From assembly GCF_024323335.1 (NCBI RefSeq), contig NC_066581.1:178615330-178679329 (forward strand): a stretch of 64,000 bases of DNA, in the 5' to 3' direction. This stretch comes from Lathyrus oleraceus. Lineage: Eukaryota > Streptophyta > Magnoliopsida > Fabales > Fabaceae. A program made the position numbers and the translations under genes. Positions 30,385 through 42,900 of this stretch are shown here, piece by piece. The notes below the pieces were generated by a model, which saw only the letters and a program-made list of their open reading frames with translations, searched no databases and was not told the origin of the DNA. Numbering within the stretch: the stretch's first letter is position 1; every line of letters starts with the position of its first letter.

Positions 30385-33300
30385 TGTAGGACCCCAATTT
30401 TGGCCCTAAGATCCCTCATGGCCCATATCATTCATATCATAACCTCAAGGATCATTGCATGCCCTAGTTTCCCTCCTAGTGGGTAGGTTGCCTTGTGGGT
30501 TGATTTCTTGATCACCAAGCATACTTTGCATTTGTATATCTTTGCTTTCATATGTTTATCATTCAAAAAGTACAAAAATATTGTCAGTTTAACCTTGTTG
30601 CTTGCAGTTGAAGCAGTCATCAGCAATTAGGTCAAAATCAGTCACAGTCAGTCAAAACAATGGATGGTGGCCATTCTTGCAGAATTTGGGCACCATGATC
30701 AATAATCAAGAGTCCATATGTCTTGAGACATCATTTGAAGTCGAGGTCTCAAGGAATTAGGGTTTGGATTTCATCAGAAATGCTTCAGGCATCCAAAACC
30801 CTAGAAAAGTCAAACTTGGTCAACTGTGGATTTAATCAGTGATTTGATGGATGGAATTGATTTGAAGAAGCTCATTCATGCTTATATAAGCCTCATACAT
30901 CATGTCAAACCTCATCATGGAAGAAAATCAAGTCAATCAGAAATTTCCCAAAATAGAAAGTGGACCTGTAATTTCAACTGCCAAAAATGGAAACTTCTTG
31001 ATCTTAAACTTACATCATGATACAAGCTTCAAATGAATTTTTTCCCAACATGAAAGTTGAAGATCTTGTTCTCCCATTTTCAAAAAGTCCAAGAACTCTC
31101 AAATCCCATGTGTGGTTGTCAAGATATGATCAATTCAATTTCAGAAATTTGTGAACTTCAAAGGGCCATATCTCTCAAACCATAAGGCCAAATTTGGTGG
31201 GGTTTTTTCCCACAAACCACATTTTTCATCCTCTTTCCAAAAATATAAATTTCATTCATCAAAACCCTACCAATCAAAATGGCATTTTTGGACCTATTTC
31301 ATTTAAAAACCAAGTTTGACCAAACTTTGACTTTTTGATTCTTTGACTTTTTCTCAATTTGGCCAATTGGGAAATGTTTAGAATCATATTTGTGACTTGC
31401 TCCAAGCCCTAAATCATGATCATACCATTACCATACCTCATTTTGGCCAAAGATACAAACTTGGCATTTTTTGCAAATTGGAATCAAAAGAGTAAAACAA
31501 GTACAGCATCCAAAAGTAAACAACAAACAGCATTGGTAAAGGCCACTAGCAGCCTGTCTAAAGGCCCATGCGACCAGCTTTGCACCTCCATTTTCCCACT
31601 TATGCAAAAATTAGCAAATGTGCAAATAATCCATTTTGAGCTAAGCAAGGTTACCACTTGATTAACAAAGGTTAAACAGTCACATATAAGCCTTGCTTCT
31701 GCTCATTTCAACCCTAGTTTTCACAGCCTACCATACAGAAATACACTTCCTCTCATTCTTGCAACTTGGCTCGAGTTGGATTTCTGCCCAAAAATTCAAC
31801 AAAACCTCTAGCACCCTTGGTTCCTCCATGATATAACCATCATTTAGAACCTTTTGCAAGCATTATTCACCATCTGTTTTGCAGCTCGAGCTCTGTTTTC
31901 TCTAAGAGCACTTCCATGGCAAATCGAAAGTTTGACATAGTTAAACATTCTTGAGCTAGAAAAGGTTCATCACCCATCATTCTAAGGCACTCTCTTCATC
32001 TGTTTCAAGCTTAAACCTTCAAACAACCACTGCATTTCGATTTTCCTCAAATCAAGTAAGTTTCTCGACCTTCCTTTTTCTCCAAACCATGGTATGTTTC
32101 TGGTAGAGCATGTATCACTGAGTTCATTGCCGCTTATATCGTGTTAAATGGTTGAGTTATGTGGAAGAAATCTGATGTTAAAGTTTCATGTGCAAAGTGG
32201 TTTTTGTATGATTCTTTTGCTTTAACTCGATTTGTTGATCATGGCTGCTAGAATATGTGTGAATGGTGTTTGTTTGTCATGTCGGTGGGTGTAGTTTCAT
32301 TTTCTGGGCATGTTGATTCTTGATGATTTTGATGATGATGAATGAATACTGCTGCTGTTTAAACATGACACTGCCCAGAATTTCTTATGATTATGATTGT
32401 TTCGTTGTTGGTTAATGTTGCATGAGGATAGTGTGTCATGGCCCTGTTTGATTATTGATGCTGGTTATGTTTGTTTGTTCATGATCGATTCTTGAAGATG
32501 ATGATGAATGCTGCTGTGTTTTAAACCTTAAAACTTGCCAGAATTTCGCATGAACTGATGATGTTGGTTTGTTGTTATGTTGTGGTTGTACGAAGAATTT
32601 TGTTAAATGCTATGCTGTTGTAATTGCTTGGTCGAGTTTTGCTTGTTGGTGTGGATTGGAAGTTTGCCATGGCTGCTAAAACCCTAGGGTTTTGTTAAAC
32701 CCAGAAATTGTGAAGCTCATTGGCTCGTCACTGTTTCATTGGGCAACAGCCAATGAAAACATTTTATTTGCCTTGCCCAAAACGCAGCACTCTGATAAGT
32801 GACTGCAGATATTACAATTATGCCACTGTTGACTTTGCTTTGACCAACCATTCCATGCTATCTTGTTCATACTTCATCCAATTGTTCATCAACTTCAACA
32901 ATTAATTTCTCATCCATTTTAATTCCAAAAATCCTGAAATTTTTTGCATGATGTTCACATGGATGTCTAGTATTTTATTGTGATTTTTAATTAATTTTCC
33001 ATTGGCTGGATTTTTATTGATAATTGGTTTTCTAACATGCATGCTCAAATGATACATTGTGCCATTCCTTTTGTGAAATACTCATGACATATCCAATGAG
33101 CTTGAAATTTTTTGTGGTGAAACTAGACTCATTTATCTTTGTTTTGATGTAAAGATTGTGCATTTATCATTTGTGGTTTGCTAGTTATGATTTTTTGAAC
33201 TAGGGTGTGACAATTTGTGTCACACCAATGATATGCAAATGTATGATTTTTGTTCACATGTCTCCTGGCCTCCAAACAACTTGAAATTTTGCATGAATCA

Positions 33301-36300
33301 TCTATCATATGTCTAGTTTGTGTATGAATTTTCTTGGAATTAATCATGCTGTTTTCCATTTGATTGTGAATTTTCTTCCATGCTTAGTCATTTGTTGACT
33401 TTTTGTGCTACATGTTGCCAAATCCTTTATGAAATTCTCAAATCTTATTGTATGACCATGAAATTTCACATGTGATAACTAGACATCTCAAGCTTTGCAT
33501 TGGTGTTAATCTCATTCATTTCTCTTCTGTTTTCAATTTGATATGATTTTTTGAAGTTGACCCATGTGTGTTGACCTTCATTGTGCTTACTTGAAAATAT
33601 GTTGACTTCCTGATTTTATTTGACTATCTTCCCATGATCCAATTGAGCTGAAATTTAATATGCATGCTATGTTATGGATTGTGATTGAGTGTGAATTATT
33701 TCATGATTTTTGAGAATGTTTGGGTTGACTTTTGAATGAAGTCTTGCTGTTGACCTATTTGTGCTTCTTATTGCCATGCTTTGTATTGTTTTGTGTATAA
33801 AATGATAATAATGCATGATTTGAATGTGGGTCCAATTGAGATTGCTTATTAAATGCTTGAACATGAATTGGGTTGACTTTCCTTTGCTGTTTGACTTTTT
33901 TTCTTTCACCTTTGACCATAGGCTAGTCCTAGTGGTCTCTTGAGCTTACAATTGAGCTTTTGTTTCAGGTTAAGCACCAATGCTTCAAAGACCTTTCAAA
34001 TTTGATTGAGTTGAATTGTTTATCATGTGCTAACCCTTGTTTTGTAGGTTGACTCATGTAACTTGAGTCTTTGTGCTTTGCACATTGGTCCCTCTGTGGT
34101 TGACTATTGGTTCATTTCCTTTTGATTTTGACTGTTGAGCTGTTTACTAATTGGTTTGACTTTTTCAGGTACTTTAGTTGCTTAAGTTCTCTGAACTTGC
34201 TTGCTTTGCTATTTAGCATTTGCTTTGAGGTATAAACCTTTCTTCTTCATGTAGTCTGGAGACCCGGTCTGTTATTTGACCGGGCAAACTGTCTGAAGTC
34301 CTCCTTAAGAGGCAATGCCTGTGTTTGTTTATATTTGTCCCAAGCAGGAAAAGTCCTTCAAGTAAGGCAATTGGTGGAAGGTAGGGATAAGTAATCTATC
34401 CCCCACTATTCAGTGTGTCCTCTCTTTGCTCCCATTACATGGTTGAAGCATTGAGATAAATACCCAAGATCTAATCGAGTCAATAATGTGGAGAGAGTTC
34501 CTACTTTCTGAACTCCCACACTTTCTTAAATGCTCTCTCTGATCTGAGATAGAAGCAATGAGGTACACCCCTCATCTCCTTTTCATCTGCTTCACCTTAG
34601 CCTCTCAATGGCAAGGTTAAGAGCGACCTTTACCTATTACAGTGGACTTTCATAGTCAAACCCTCTTGTGTGAGCCCCCATTGTTTTGGCTATAGAGTGT
34701 GCTATTTTGATTATCATTAATTGATTGATTGCTTCATATGCACTTGCTTGCTTGTATGTTATGCATTCATCATCATCAATTGCCATTAGTGCATGACCAT
34801 ATCATTTGTCTGTATGACTTTTATCATTGTTGCTTGCCCATTGAGGACAATTGTAAGTCCATCTCTTTTGGCCTTTGCTCCTGTGATATGGAAGGATAGA
34901 GTGTAAGACCTCATTGGTCACTCATATCTTCTGATCATCTGTTTGTATGTGAGGATACAGTTATAAGTCCCTGTAAGTTGGCATTTGTTTTCCTAGGATC
35001 ATACTGTGTATGTCAGAGTAAGCCCATACAAATTGGCATCTGACATCCTTGTTTGCTTTCTTTGTTTGTGAGAGGATGCAATTGTAAGTCCCACAAGTAG
35101 GCATTTGCTTTCCTATGATCATGTGTGGAGTTAACCTAAGTCCCACAAGTTGGCAGTTGATTTCCATGTTTCATTCTTGTTTCTTTTTCTTTTAGGGAGA
35201 TTAGTGTAAGACCATTGAGTGGCCTCTGATATCCATTTCTGTTTTAGGAGATTGGTGTAAATCCAGCAATTGGTATCCGATATCCGCTTTTGTTTGTGAG
35301 ATTGGAGTAAGACCATTGAGTGGCATCCGGTATCATTTGTTTGCTTATTTTATCATTACTTATTTTCCATTCCAAAGGACACACTTGAATCATCCTCTAT
35401 ATGATTTCAAGAGGTGAACCTTCTAAGAAGTTTTACTTTCCATCTTCATCCATTCATCATTCATTATGTCCTAAACCTTTTCACACTTTACCTTTCAAAT
35501 TTGACATAAGTATTGTGCAAACATCTTCATGCTTTTCTAACTAAAAACCTGGCCCCAAGTCCTTGACCTTTTTCAAACTCCATTTCATAATACTTCTTTC
35601 AAATCAATCTTAATCATACTTTGACTCCATTTTCATAATCACAATCAATTAACTTCACTCACTCACTTGTTTTGGCTCTGTCCATTGTTAATCTTTTCAC
35701 ATTAGCCATAGGTTTCAATTATCATTGTGGTTGATGTAAATCTTGCCTATCCTTAGTGAGTCGACAGTAAGACTTCCGTACTTCAAACAGGGCTAACCCC
35801 TCTAGTACGTCGAAGCTATCCTCGCATGGTGGATGTTGTTTTTTGGTCGAGTGTTCTCCCATTGATAATGAAAAGCCTCAGTGCTTGTGTTTAAAACTGA
35901 ATCCACCAACTTTTGGAAATCTTTTAGCCGAACTACGGCGTTTTGATCCTTACCTTTGATGGAAGGTACGTAGGCAGCGGGTTCATCCGTTCAAACCCAA
36001 TAAAAAATGTATATTCTTTTCTCATCATCCCAATCATGTTTGCACAATACTTATGTCATAACAAATAACAATCTAATACAACAAGTGTGAAAAGGGCTCC
36101 CTAGGAGTACCTAGGACGTAGTGGGTGCCTAACACCTTCCCATTGCGTAATTTACCCCTTACCCAGACTCTCTGATCTTTTTATTAGTTTTCTACGTGTA
36201 AAACTTCTTAGGCTTTTGTTCGCTTTTTAGCCAGTCCTTTGGATAAATAAAAGTGCGGTGGCGACTCGAAATTTCAATGTATCTCTTAGCTTATGGTTTA

Positions 36301-36336
36301 GTCGATAGATCATATAGCGACGAATACACCGCTACA
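30385..36336 (+). repeat. Ogre 3' LTR (5952 bp)
   Basis: It has the same ends and content as 12716-18664. Differences I noted by eye include 30850 A/G, 31042 G/T, 31589 T/C, 31823 T/C, 32283 T/C and 34703 G/A, plus a few one-base indels. It ends in CTACA and is followed by the target duplication TGCGT at 36337. Confidence 0.96.
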
Positions 36337-38102
36337 TGCGTAATAGCTTCGGTGAACGGAATTGTAACGTTTAATTGTTTAAGGAGATCAACGAATTTTC
36401 TAAATTGGCCCGCATCTTTGGTTTTAACAAGCCTTTGAGGGTAAGGGATAGGTGGTTTGTAAGGTGGTGGAGGTACATAAGGTTCTTTCTTTTCTAGGGT
36501 TTCCTTATTACTCTCTTCCTTTTCCTTAGGTTCACTTTCCTCAGTTGATTTTTTAGGGTTTTGGCTTTCTATCCTGGGATCAGACGGTCCTTCCACTTCC
36601 GTTCCACTTCTTAATATAATTGCATGAGCGTGGCTTCTCGGGTTAGGTTGGGGCTGTCCAGGGAATGTACCAGTTGGGGCAGCAGTAGGTGCTTGTTGTT
36701 GAGCTACTTGTGATATTTGTGTTTCCAGCATTTTGTTATGGGTAGCCAGGGCATCTACTTTGCTTGCTAGTTGTTTAAGTTGTTCGCCAGTGTGTACATT
36801 CTGGTTTAAGAAATCTTTATTAGTTTGTTGTTGGGAAGCTATAAAGTTTTCCATCATGATTTCCAAATTGGATTTCCTAGGGGCGTTATTGTTAGGCATG
36901 GATGGGTTCGGTTTCTGATATCCTGGTGGTATAGTTGGGGCTTGATTTGGAGATTGTCCAGGTGCGTACAAAGCATTATTACTCTTGTATGAAAAGTTTG
37001 GATGGTTCTTCCAATTTGAGTTATAGGTATGCGAGTAGGGGCTTCCTTGAGCATAGTTCACTTGCTCTGCTTGGGTTCCTGTCAAGAGTTGACAATCCGT
37101 AGGAGTGTGACCTTGGATTCCACAGACCTCGCAATTTTGAGTTATAGCAACCACGGCGGCTGGAGGTGATACATTTAAACTTTCAATCTTTTGGACCAAA
37201 GCATCCACTTTTGCATTAACGTGATCAAGGTTACTTATCTCGTACATGCCAGTTTTCGTTTGAGGTTTTTCCACCATTGTTCGTTCGGTTCCCCACTGAT
37301 AGTGGTTTTGGGCCATGCTCTCGATAAGCTGGTAAGCATCAGCATAAGGTTTGTTCATTAGTGCACCACCTGCAACGGCGTCTATTGTTAACCTTGTGTT
37401 GTACAAGAGACCATTATAAAATGTGTGAATTACTAACCAGTCTTCCAAACCATGGTGTGGACAAAGTCTCATCATGTCCTTGTATCTTTCCCATGGTTCG
37501 AAAAGAGACTCGTTGTCTTTCTGTTTAAATCCGTTTATCTGGGCTCTTAACATAGCTGTTTTGCTTGGCGGAAAGTATCGGGCAAGAAAAACTTTCTTCA
37601 ACTCGTTCCATGTGGTGACAGAGTTTGAAGGGAGATACTGAAGCCATCTTCTAGCGCTGTCTCTTAATGAGAAAGTAAAAAGACGAAGTCGAATTGCCTC
37701 TGAAGTGACACCATTAGCTTTAACAGTATCAGCGTATTGGACAAATACGGATAAATGAAGGTTTGGATCCTCGGTAGGATTTCCAGAGAATTGGTTCTGT
37801 TGCACAGCCTGCAACAACGAAGGTTTAAGTTCGAAGTTGTTTGCTTCGATTGCGGGCGGAGCAATACTTGAATGCGGTTCATCTTGCGATGGAGCGGCGT
37901 AATCTCTAAGAGCACGAGCTGGTTCTGCCATCTCGGTTATCGAAGGAAAAATGTTTTTGAAATCAGGAAGTTCTACAGGAGGGAGATTGTTTGCAGCACG
38001 ATATTCCCGAATTCGTCGTAGGACTCGGAGATATAGTTCGATATCGTTGATTTGTAAATAGAGCGGTTCGCCTTGTGAGCGAGTGCGTGGCATACAAATC
38101 AA
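36291..38102 (-). CDS. gag: Athila-lineage Gag, 3' part displaced by Ogre insertion
   Basis: This is the structural protein that forms the element's particle. True gag sequence runs from the start down to 36337; the last 15 or so codons (to the stop at 36291) read into the inserted Ogre LTR. The ATG at 38093 (MPRTRSQG) is a likelier start than 38102. It has a Gag core (about residues 85-265, with LRLFTFSLRDSARRWL and FLARYFPP), a zinc knuckle C-x2-C-x4-H-x4-C at residues 324-337 (CEVCGIQGHTPTDC), a Gln-rich predicted coiled region (about 430-475), and a charged then Pro-rich tail (PPPPYKPPIPYPQRL). Originally it continued in frame into the protease now at 12709. Confidence 0.92.
   Translation of the reverse strand: MICMPRTRSQGEPLYLQINDIELYLRVLRRIREYRAANNLPPVELPDFKNIFPSITEMAEPARALRDYAAPSQDEPHSSIAPPAIEANNFELKPSLLQAVQQNQFSGNPTEDPNLHLSVFVQYADTVKANGVTSEAIRLRLFTFSLRDSARRWLQYLPSNSVTTWNELKKVFLARYFPPSKTAMLRAQINGFKQKDNESLFEPWERYKDMMRLCPHHGLEDWLVIHTFYNGLLYNTRLTIDAVAGGALMNKPYADAYQLIESMAQNHYQWGTERTMVEKPQTKTGMYEISNLDHVNAKVDALVQKIESLNVSPPAAVVAITQNCEVCGIQGHTPTDCQLLTGTQAEQVNYAQGSPYSHTYNSNWKNHPNFSYKSNNALYAPGQSPNQAPTIPPGYQKPNPSMPNNNAPRKSNLEIMMENFIASQQQTNKDFLNQNVHTGEQLKQLASKVDALATHNKMLETQISQVAQQQAPTAAPTGTFPGQPQPNPRSHAHAIILRSGTEVEGPSDPRIESQNPKKSTEESEPKEKEESNKETLEKKEPYVPPPPYKPPIPYPQRLVKTKDAGQFRKFVDLLKQLNVTIPFTEAITHVAVYSSLYDLSTKP
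36337..36341. repeat. Target site duplication TGCGT of Ogre element (right)
   Basis: It matches 12711-12715 and directly follows the CTACA end of the 3' LTR. Confidence 0.97.
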
Positions 38103-38180
38103 CGAAAGAAAGAATAGAAGAAAAAGAAACCTTAGTCTCTACAGCGTAACGAAAGAGTTACGATATCGATTAAATAAAAG

Positions 38181-38198
38181 TCCCCGGCAACGGCGCCA
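38181..38198 (-). other. Primer binding site, tRNA-Asp type
   Basis: The minus strand reads TGGCGCCGTTGCCGGGGA, six bases after the end of the 5' LTR. This is the tRNA-Asp type primer site typical of Athila/Cyclops elements. Confidence 0.88.
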
Positions 38199-39482
38199 AA
38201 AACTTGATCGCGACTTTATGAGTCGAATTTGGGGTACAAACTGCAAGTGCACAGTTCTATCGCGTAGTTTTAAAAGATATCGATCCCACAGGGACTTATG
38301 AATCGATATACCGTTATCTAAGGTTACTTCGTAAAGCTAAGGTGGATAATGGTTGATTGTTTGGGGGAAAAGCTAAAAACTAAACTAAGATCTAGATTAA
38401 ATATTAATAAAGCGGATATCGGTATGTAGTTCGTCGTAATTAGGGAATCAATTCTTTGTCGGTTTCCTGGTTTTAAAATAAATCTTTTCAGTTGACTTTA
38501 TTGATTAAAAGTTTTATCTCAAACTCTCGCTCCGTTGAATAAACCGTGATTTTATGTTAATGTAGCTGTCACTTATAATTAAGTCAAAAACCATTTTTTG
38601 AAAGCAATAAAGTCCGTAGAAACTCTTTTTAAGAAAACACTGACCGTTTAAACACCCTTATCTCAAACTCTCGCTCTGTTGACTTAGGTTATATAGTTAA
38701 ATTCAAGTGCTTAACTCCCGTCCTCACATTCAATCTTTAAAAATACTTTTTGAAAAAGATTAGAATTTAATTAACTCTAAAAATTGCTCTCGCCCTGATC
38801 TAGAATTAATGTCCAATTTACACTGTCCAGTTAAAACCTCAAACTCTCGCTCTATTGATTTTAACTTCTTTATGTCTTTTACTTTCGTAAAAACCTTTGT
38901 TATTAACCCTGTAAATTGAGACCGTAAAAAGAGTGATTTTAATTTTAAATTTAGTTAAACCGACTTAGTTCTGATCCCTTATTCTGCTTACTTTACATAC
39001 CGATATCTAAGCGAGTTAGCCAGACATGCTAAACAAAATAAAATACTTATCATGCATAAACAGACTCATCCCAGGCAGATAATATAAATAAATAATAAAA
39101 CAAAGCATTAAATAATAATTAAAGAACCTGAATAAGTTAAACAGTAGTCTTGAACACTCCACCACAAGCCGGTAGGATTTGTTCTTGGATTCTTCAATTA
39201 AACAACAAATTAAAACGAAGGAAATAAAAACTAGATCCTAACGTAAGGTTAGATCCGGTAAAAAGGTACACAATAGTTTCCGGTGTAGAAACTATTGTGC
39301 GAAAAGAATTAACTAAATGCTAAAAAGGAAATAGGAAATTGCAAGGGAAATAGTGTAGAACTCGTAAAAAAATAATAAAGAAACAATGCCTAAGCTGCTG
39401 GAAAAGAAAATATGCAAAAGCGAAAACGGCAAAGGAAAAAATGTGGAAAAGCTTCGGAACCCTTTTTGGTTTTGCAAGTGGC

Positions 39483-39492
39483 TATTTATATA
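39483..39492 (-). promoter_or_regulatory. TATA box of Athila-lineage LTR (5' copy)
   Basis: TATATAAATA on the minus strand in a GC-poor plant promoter context, about 130 bp downstream of the TGACG motif cluster. It would drive the full-length element RNA. Confidence 0.72.
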
Positions 39493-39619
39493 TGCTTCAG
39501 TAACCGCTTCCGCTGCCAAAAAGGTCTTCAACGTGCATAAAAGCATGGCGTGGATATAGGGCTCAACACTCCCTCAACGTCTCTGAGGCGTTCCTTGCGC
39601 CAAAAATGTAGGGGAATGG

Positions 39620-39685
39620 TGTGACGTTCGTCACACCATGTGTGACGTCCGTCACAGGGGTGTGCAAGGCGTGACGCTCGTCACA
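39620..39685. promoter_or_regulatory. Three inverted TGACG motifs in the 5' LTR promoter
   Basis: The motifs TGTGACG-NN-CGTCACA lie at 39620-39635, 39641-39656 and 39670-39685 (first base changed). The 3' LTR has a fourth copy at 4195-4210. Confidence 0.65.
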
Positions 39686-39916
39686 GGTGCAACACCTGTG
39701 TTCTTGTACTTTGGGTTGGGCTTTGCTATTTGGTTCGTTTTCTCTCCTTTTTGCACCTCTTTTTTTCCATTTTTACTTGTGCTTCAAAATAAGCCACCTG
39801 AGACAAATAGGAAGAAAATACCGCGTAATATCTAATAAAATGAAGTGAACTGAAATAAATAATGATAAAATTTAATTGAATTAAGTCCTAAAATATGATA
39901 TAATTTCATGTTATCA

Positions 39917-39921
39917 ATTAT
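39917..39921. repeat. Target site duplication ATTAT (right)
   Basis: It matches 2705-2709; satellite sequence resumes immediately after. Confidence 0.97.
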
Positions 39922-42900
39922 GAAATTTTGTACAACATAACATTTGAAGTGGACATCTTAAAATTTCCAATGCATTTGGTCTCACCTCAAAATCATAAAA
40001 ATTAAAGAAGTTAGGTCCTTGGGAAGTTGACTCAAAATTAGGGTTTCAGTCAAAATGACCTATAAGGTTTTGAAATGAATGATGACCTTCCAAGTTTCAA
40101 ATGGATTTTTGATGAACACAAAAGTTGTTTATATTATTCTTAAGAACATTGTTTATCTTGGGGTCATCTTCATTTGACAAACACATCACAAGTTGTGTCT
40201 CAGTGATCCTCAGTTTAGTCAGATGAGTTGACTGGTCAACTTCTCAAGGCCAAACTTCAAATCTTGATGAATGAATGATTGAGGATCCTAACATAAGCTC
40301 ATATATGCATAAAATAATGAATGAAAGAACTTCACTTGATTAATTTTGATCATCGGTTGAGGTTGCTTCATGGGCAAGACATTGTCAATGCACAGTTGAA
40401 TTAGGGTTTCCTTGGAAAACAATCCTCAAGCCCTTTGGGTTATCTTAATAAAATTGGCAAATTTAGATACTTGGGAGGAATATATGATTATTAGGATCTT
40501 TGTGAACCATTGTCATTCTTTTTCTCATCTTCATCTAGCCACTTCATTGAGCTTAGGAGCTTCCTAGGAGCATGGGAGCACATGATCACTTGAGCTTCAA
40601 AACAAAAAGAGTTAGTGACATATTTTTATGCTTTTGGTTAGTAAACAAAATAGGAAAAGCAATAATATACAATACAAGCATGCTTGGTGGTCTCAAACCA
40701 CTCACACAAGTCTCATCCCTAGGGTAAAGGAGCCATACATGCTATGATCCTTGAGGCAATGCACTGAGAATTGATATGATGCCATGAGGGATCTTAGGGT
40801 CAAAATTAGGGTCTTACAACTTCATCTGGTACATCGTTGAAGATCCCGTTGAGTTCATCTGCAACATGATCATTATGAAGCTGATATTTTGAACTTGTGA
40901 CTTGTGGAATTCATCTGCTACATGGGCTATCTTGGAGAAGATCATGGAGTGGCTAAGCTTGGATGTGGCTATCTTTATTTGATGCCTTGCTCTTCAATAT
41001 TGATATAATATGAATTGTGTGTTGCTTGATTCTAAATGTCCAAGTAAATTTGGGTTTCTATATGACATTCTTGTCTATTGGATTGCTACCCATTGGTCAG
41101 ATCTTTTCAACTCTTAACTTTTAATTTTGTGCTTAGGATTAGTCTTTTCATCGCCTCCCCACTTCTTAAATTTCAAAACCTCTCCCTCCTTTTAAAAAAT
41201 CTTCTTTGCTTGTACTAGTTTTATTTTAAACTTTGACCACTTTGCAAACTAGAAACTTTGGCCTTATGCCATTGCATTTTCAAACTTCTTTTCTTAATAA
41301 CTTGTAAATAGACTTTATTATACTTGACTTAAACTTTCAAAAAGCCAAAAATAAATAACCCATTCAAACCATTTTTAGGCCATTGTGCCTTTCAAAATTA
41401 AATTTTGGTAAAAGCAATGCATTTACTTTGAAATTTATACCACGAACTACGAGGTTTTGATCCCTCATTTTTATGTTGGTACGTAGGCACAAGTCCGAAG
41501 GTCTTGTCAAACACAAAAATATAATTAATGAATTCTTTTCTCATCCCCTAATTCTATTTGTTTGTAAATATCATTTTGTACAAAAACACATATGCACACA
41601 AAAAAGGGCTCCCTAGGAGTACCTAGGACACTCTGGGTGCTAATACCTTCCCTCTGTGGATGAGAGGGAAGGTATTAGGTCCAAAGTGACCTATAATGTT
41701 TTGTTATATCACATGTGTTTCTTTTAGGATTATGAAATTTTGTACAACATAACATTTGAAGTAGACATCTTAAAATTTCCAATGCATTTGGTCTCACCTC
41801 AAAATCATAAAAATTAAAGAAGTTAGGTCCTTGGGAAGATGACTCAAAATTAGGGTTTCAGTCAAAATGACCTATAATGTTTTGAAATGAATGATGACCT
41901 TCCAAGTTTCAAATGGATTTTTGATGAACACAAAAGTTGTTTATATTATTCTTAATAACATTGTTTATCTTGGGGTCATCTTCATTTGAAAAACACATCA
42001 CAAGTTGTGTCTCAGTGATCCTCAGTTTAGTCAGATGACTTGACTAGTCAACTTCTCAAGGCCAAACTTCAAATCTTGATGAATGAATGATTGAGGATCC
42101 TAACATAATCTCATATATGCATAAAATAATGAATGAAAGAACTTCACTTGATTAATTTTGATCATCGGTTGAGGTTGCTTCATGGGCAAGGCATTGTCAA
42201 TGCACAGTTGAATTAGGGTTTCCTTGGAAAACAATCCTCAAGCCCTTTGGGTTATCTTAATAAAATTGGCAAATTTAGATACTTGGGAGGAATATATGAT
42301 GATTAGGATCTTTGTGAACCATTGTCATTCTTTTTCTCATCTTCATCTAGCCACTTCATTGAGCTTAGGAGCTTCCTAGGAGCATGGGAGCACATGATCA
42401 CTTGAGCTTCAAAACAAAAAGAGTTAGTGACATATTTTTGTGCTTTTGGTTAGTAAACAAAATAGGAAAAGCAATAATATACAATACAAGCATGCTTGGT
42501 GGTCTCAAACCACTCACACAAGTCTCATTCCTAGGGTAAAGGAGCCACACATGCTATGATCCTTGAGGCAATGCACTGAGCAATGATATGATGCCATGAG
42601 GGATCTTAGAGTCAAAATTAGGGTCTTACAACTTCATCTGATACATCGTTGAAGATCCCTTTGAGTTCATCTGCAACATGATCATTGTGAAGCTGTTATT
42701 TTGAACCTGTGACTTGTGGAATTCATCTGCTACATGGGCTATCTTGGAGAAGATCATGGAGTGGCTAAGCTTGGATGTGGCTATCTTTATTTGATGCCTT
42801 GCTCTTCAATATTGATATAATATGAATTGTGTGTTGCTTTATTCTAAATGTCCAAGGGAATATGGGTTTCTATATGACATTCTTGTCTATTGGATTGCTA

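Larger units (their letters stand above)
12716..36336 (+). mobile_element. Ogre-type (Tat lineage) Ty3/gypsy retrotransposon, lacking RT, RNase H and most of integrase
   Basis: The element is 23.6 kb on the plus strand. Ogre features visible are LTRs near 6 kb with TGTAG...CTACA ends, a primer site of the tRNA-Arg type, an extra ORF1 before gag, a gag-pro ORF, a probable intron after pro and a 3' region with tandem repeats. The RT, RNase H and most of the integrase are absent; an A-rich tract lies where they should be and an integrase C-terminal remnant follows. By eye the LTRs differ by about 10 substitutions and 5 small indels, so the insertion is recent. It probably moved using enzymes of a related intact element, unless the deletion happened after insertion. 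Confidence 0.93.
2710..39916 (-). mobile_element. Athila-lineage Ty3/gypsy LTR retrotransposon, interrupted by an Ogre element
   Basis: This element reads on the minus strand. It has LTRs of 1712 and 1732 bp starting TGATAACATG and ending GCGATCA, a 5-bp target duplication, and a primer site of the tRNA-Asp type used by Athila and Cyclops elements. Gag is followed by PR-RT-RH-IN and two extra ORFs between integrase and the 3' LTR, then two polypurine tracts. Its own length is about 13.6 kb once the 23.6-kb Ogre insertion and one target duplication are subtracted. Gag-pol is broken by that insertion and by a stop codon near the integrase end, so this copy is inactive. The lineage call rests on motifs and layout, not on a phylogeny. 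Confidence 0.93.
38205..39916 (-). repeat. Athila-lineage 5' LTR
   Basis: The LTR is 1712 bp. It has one fewer inverted TGACG motif than the other LTR (a 21-bp difference) and about a dozen further differences. Transcription runs toward lower coordinates from a TATA box at 39483-39492. Confidence 0.95.
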
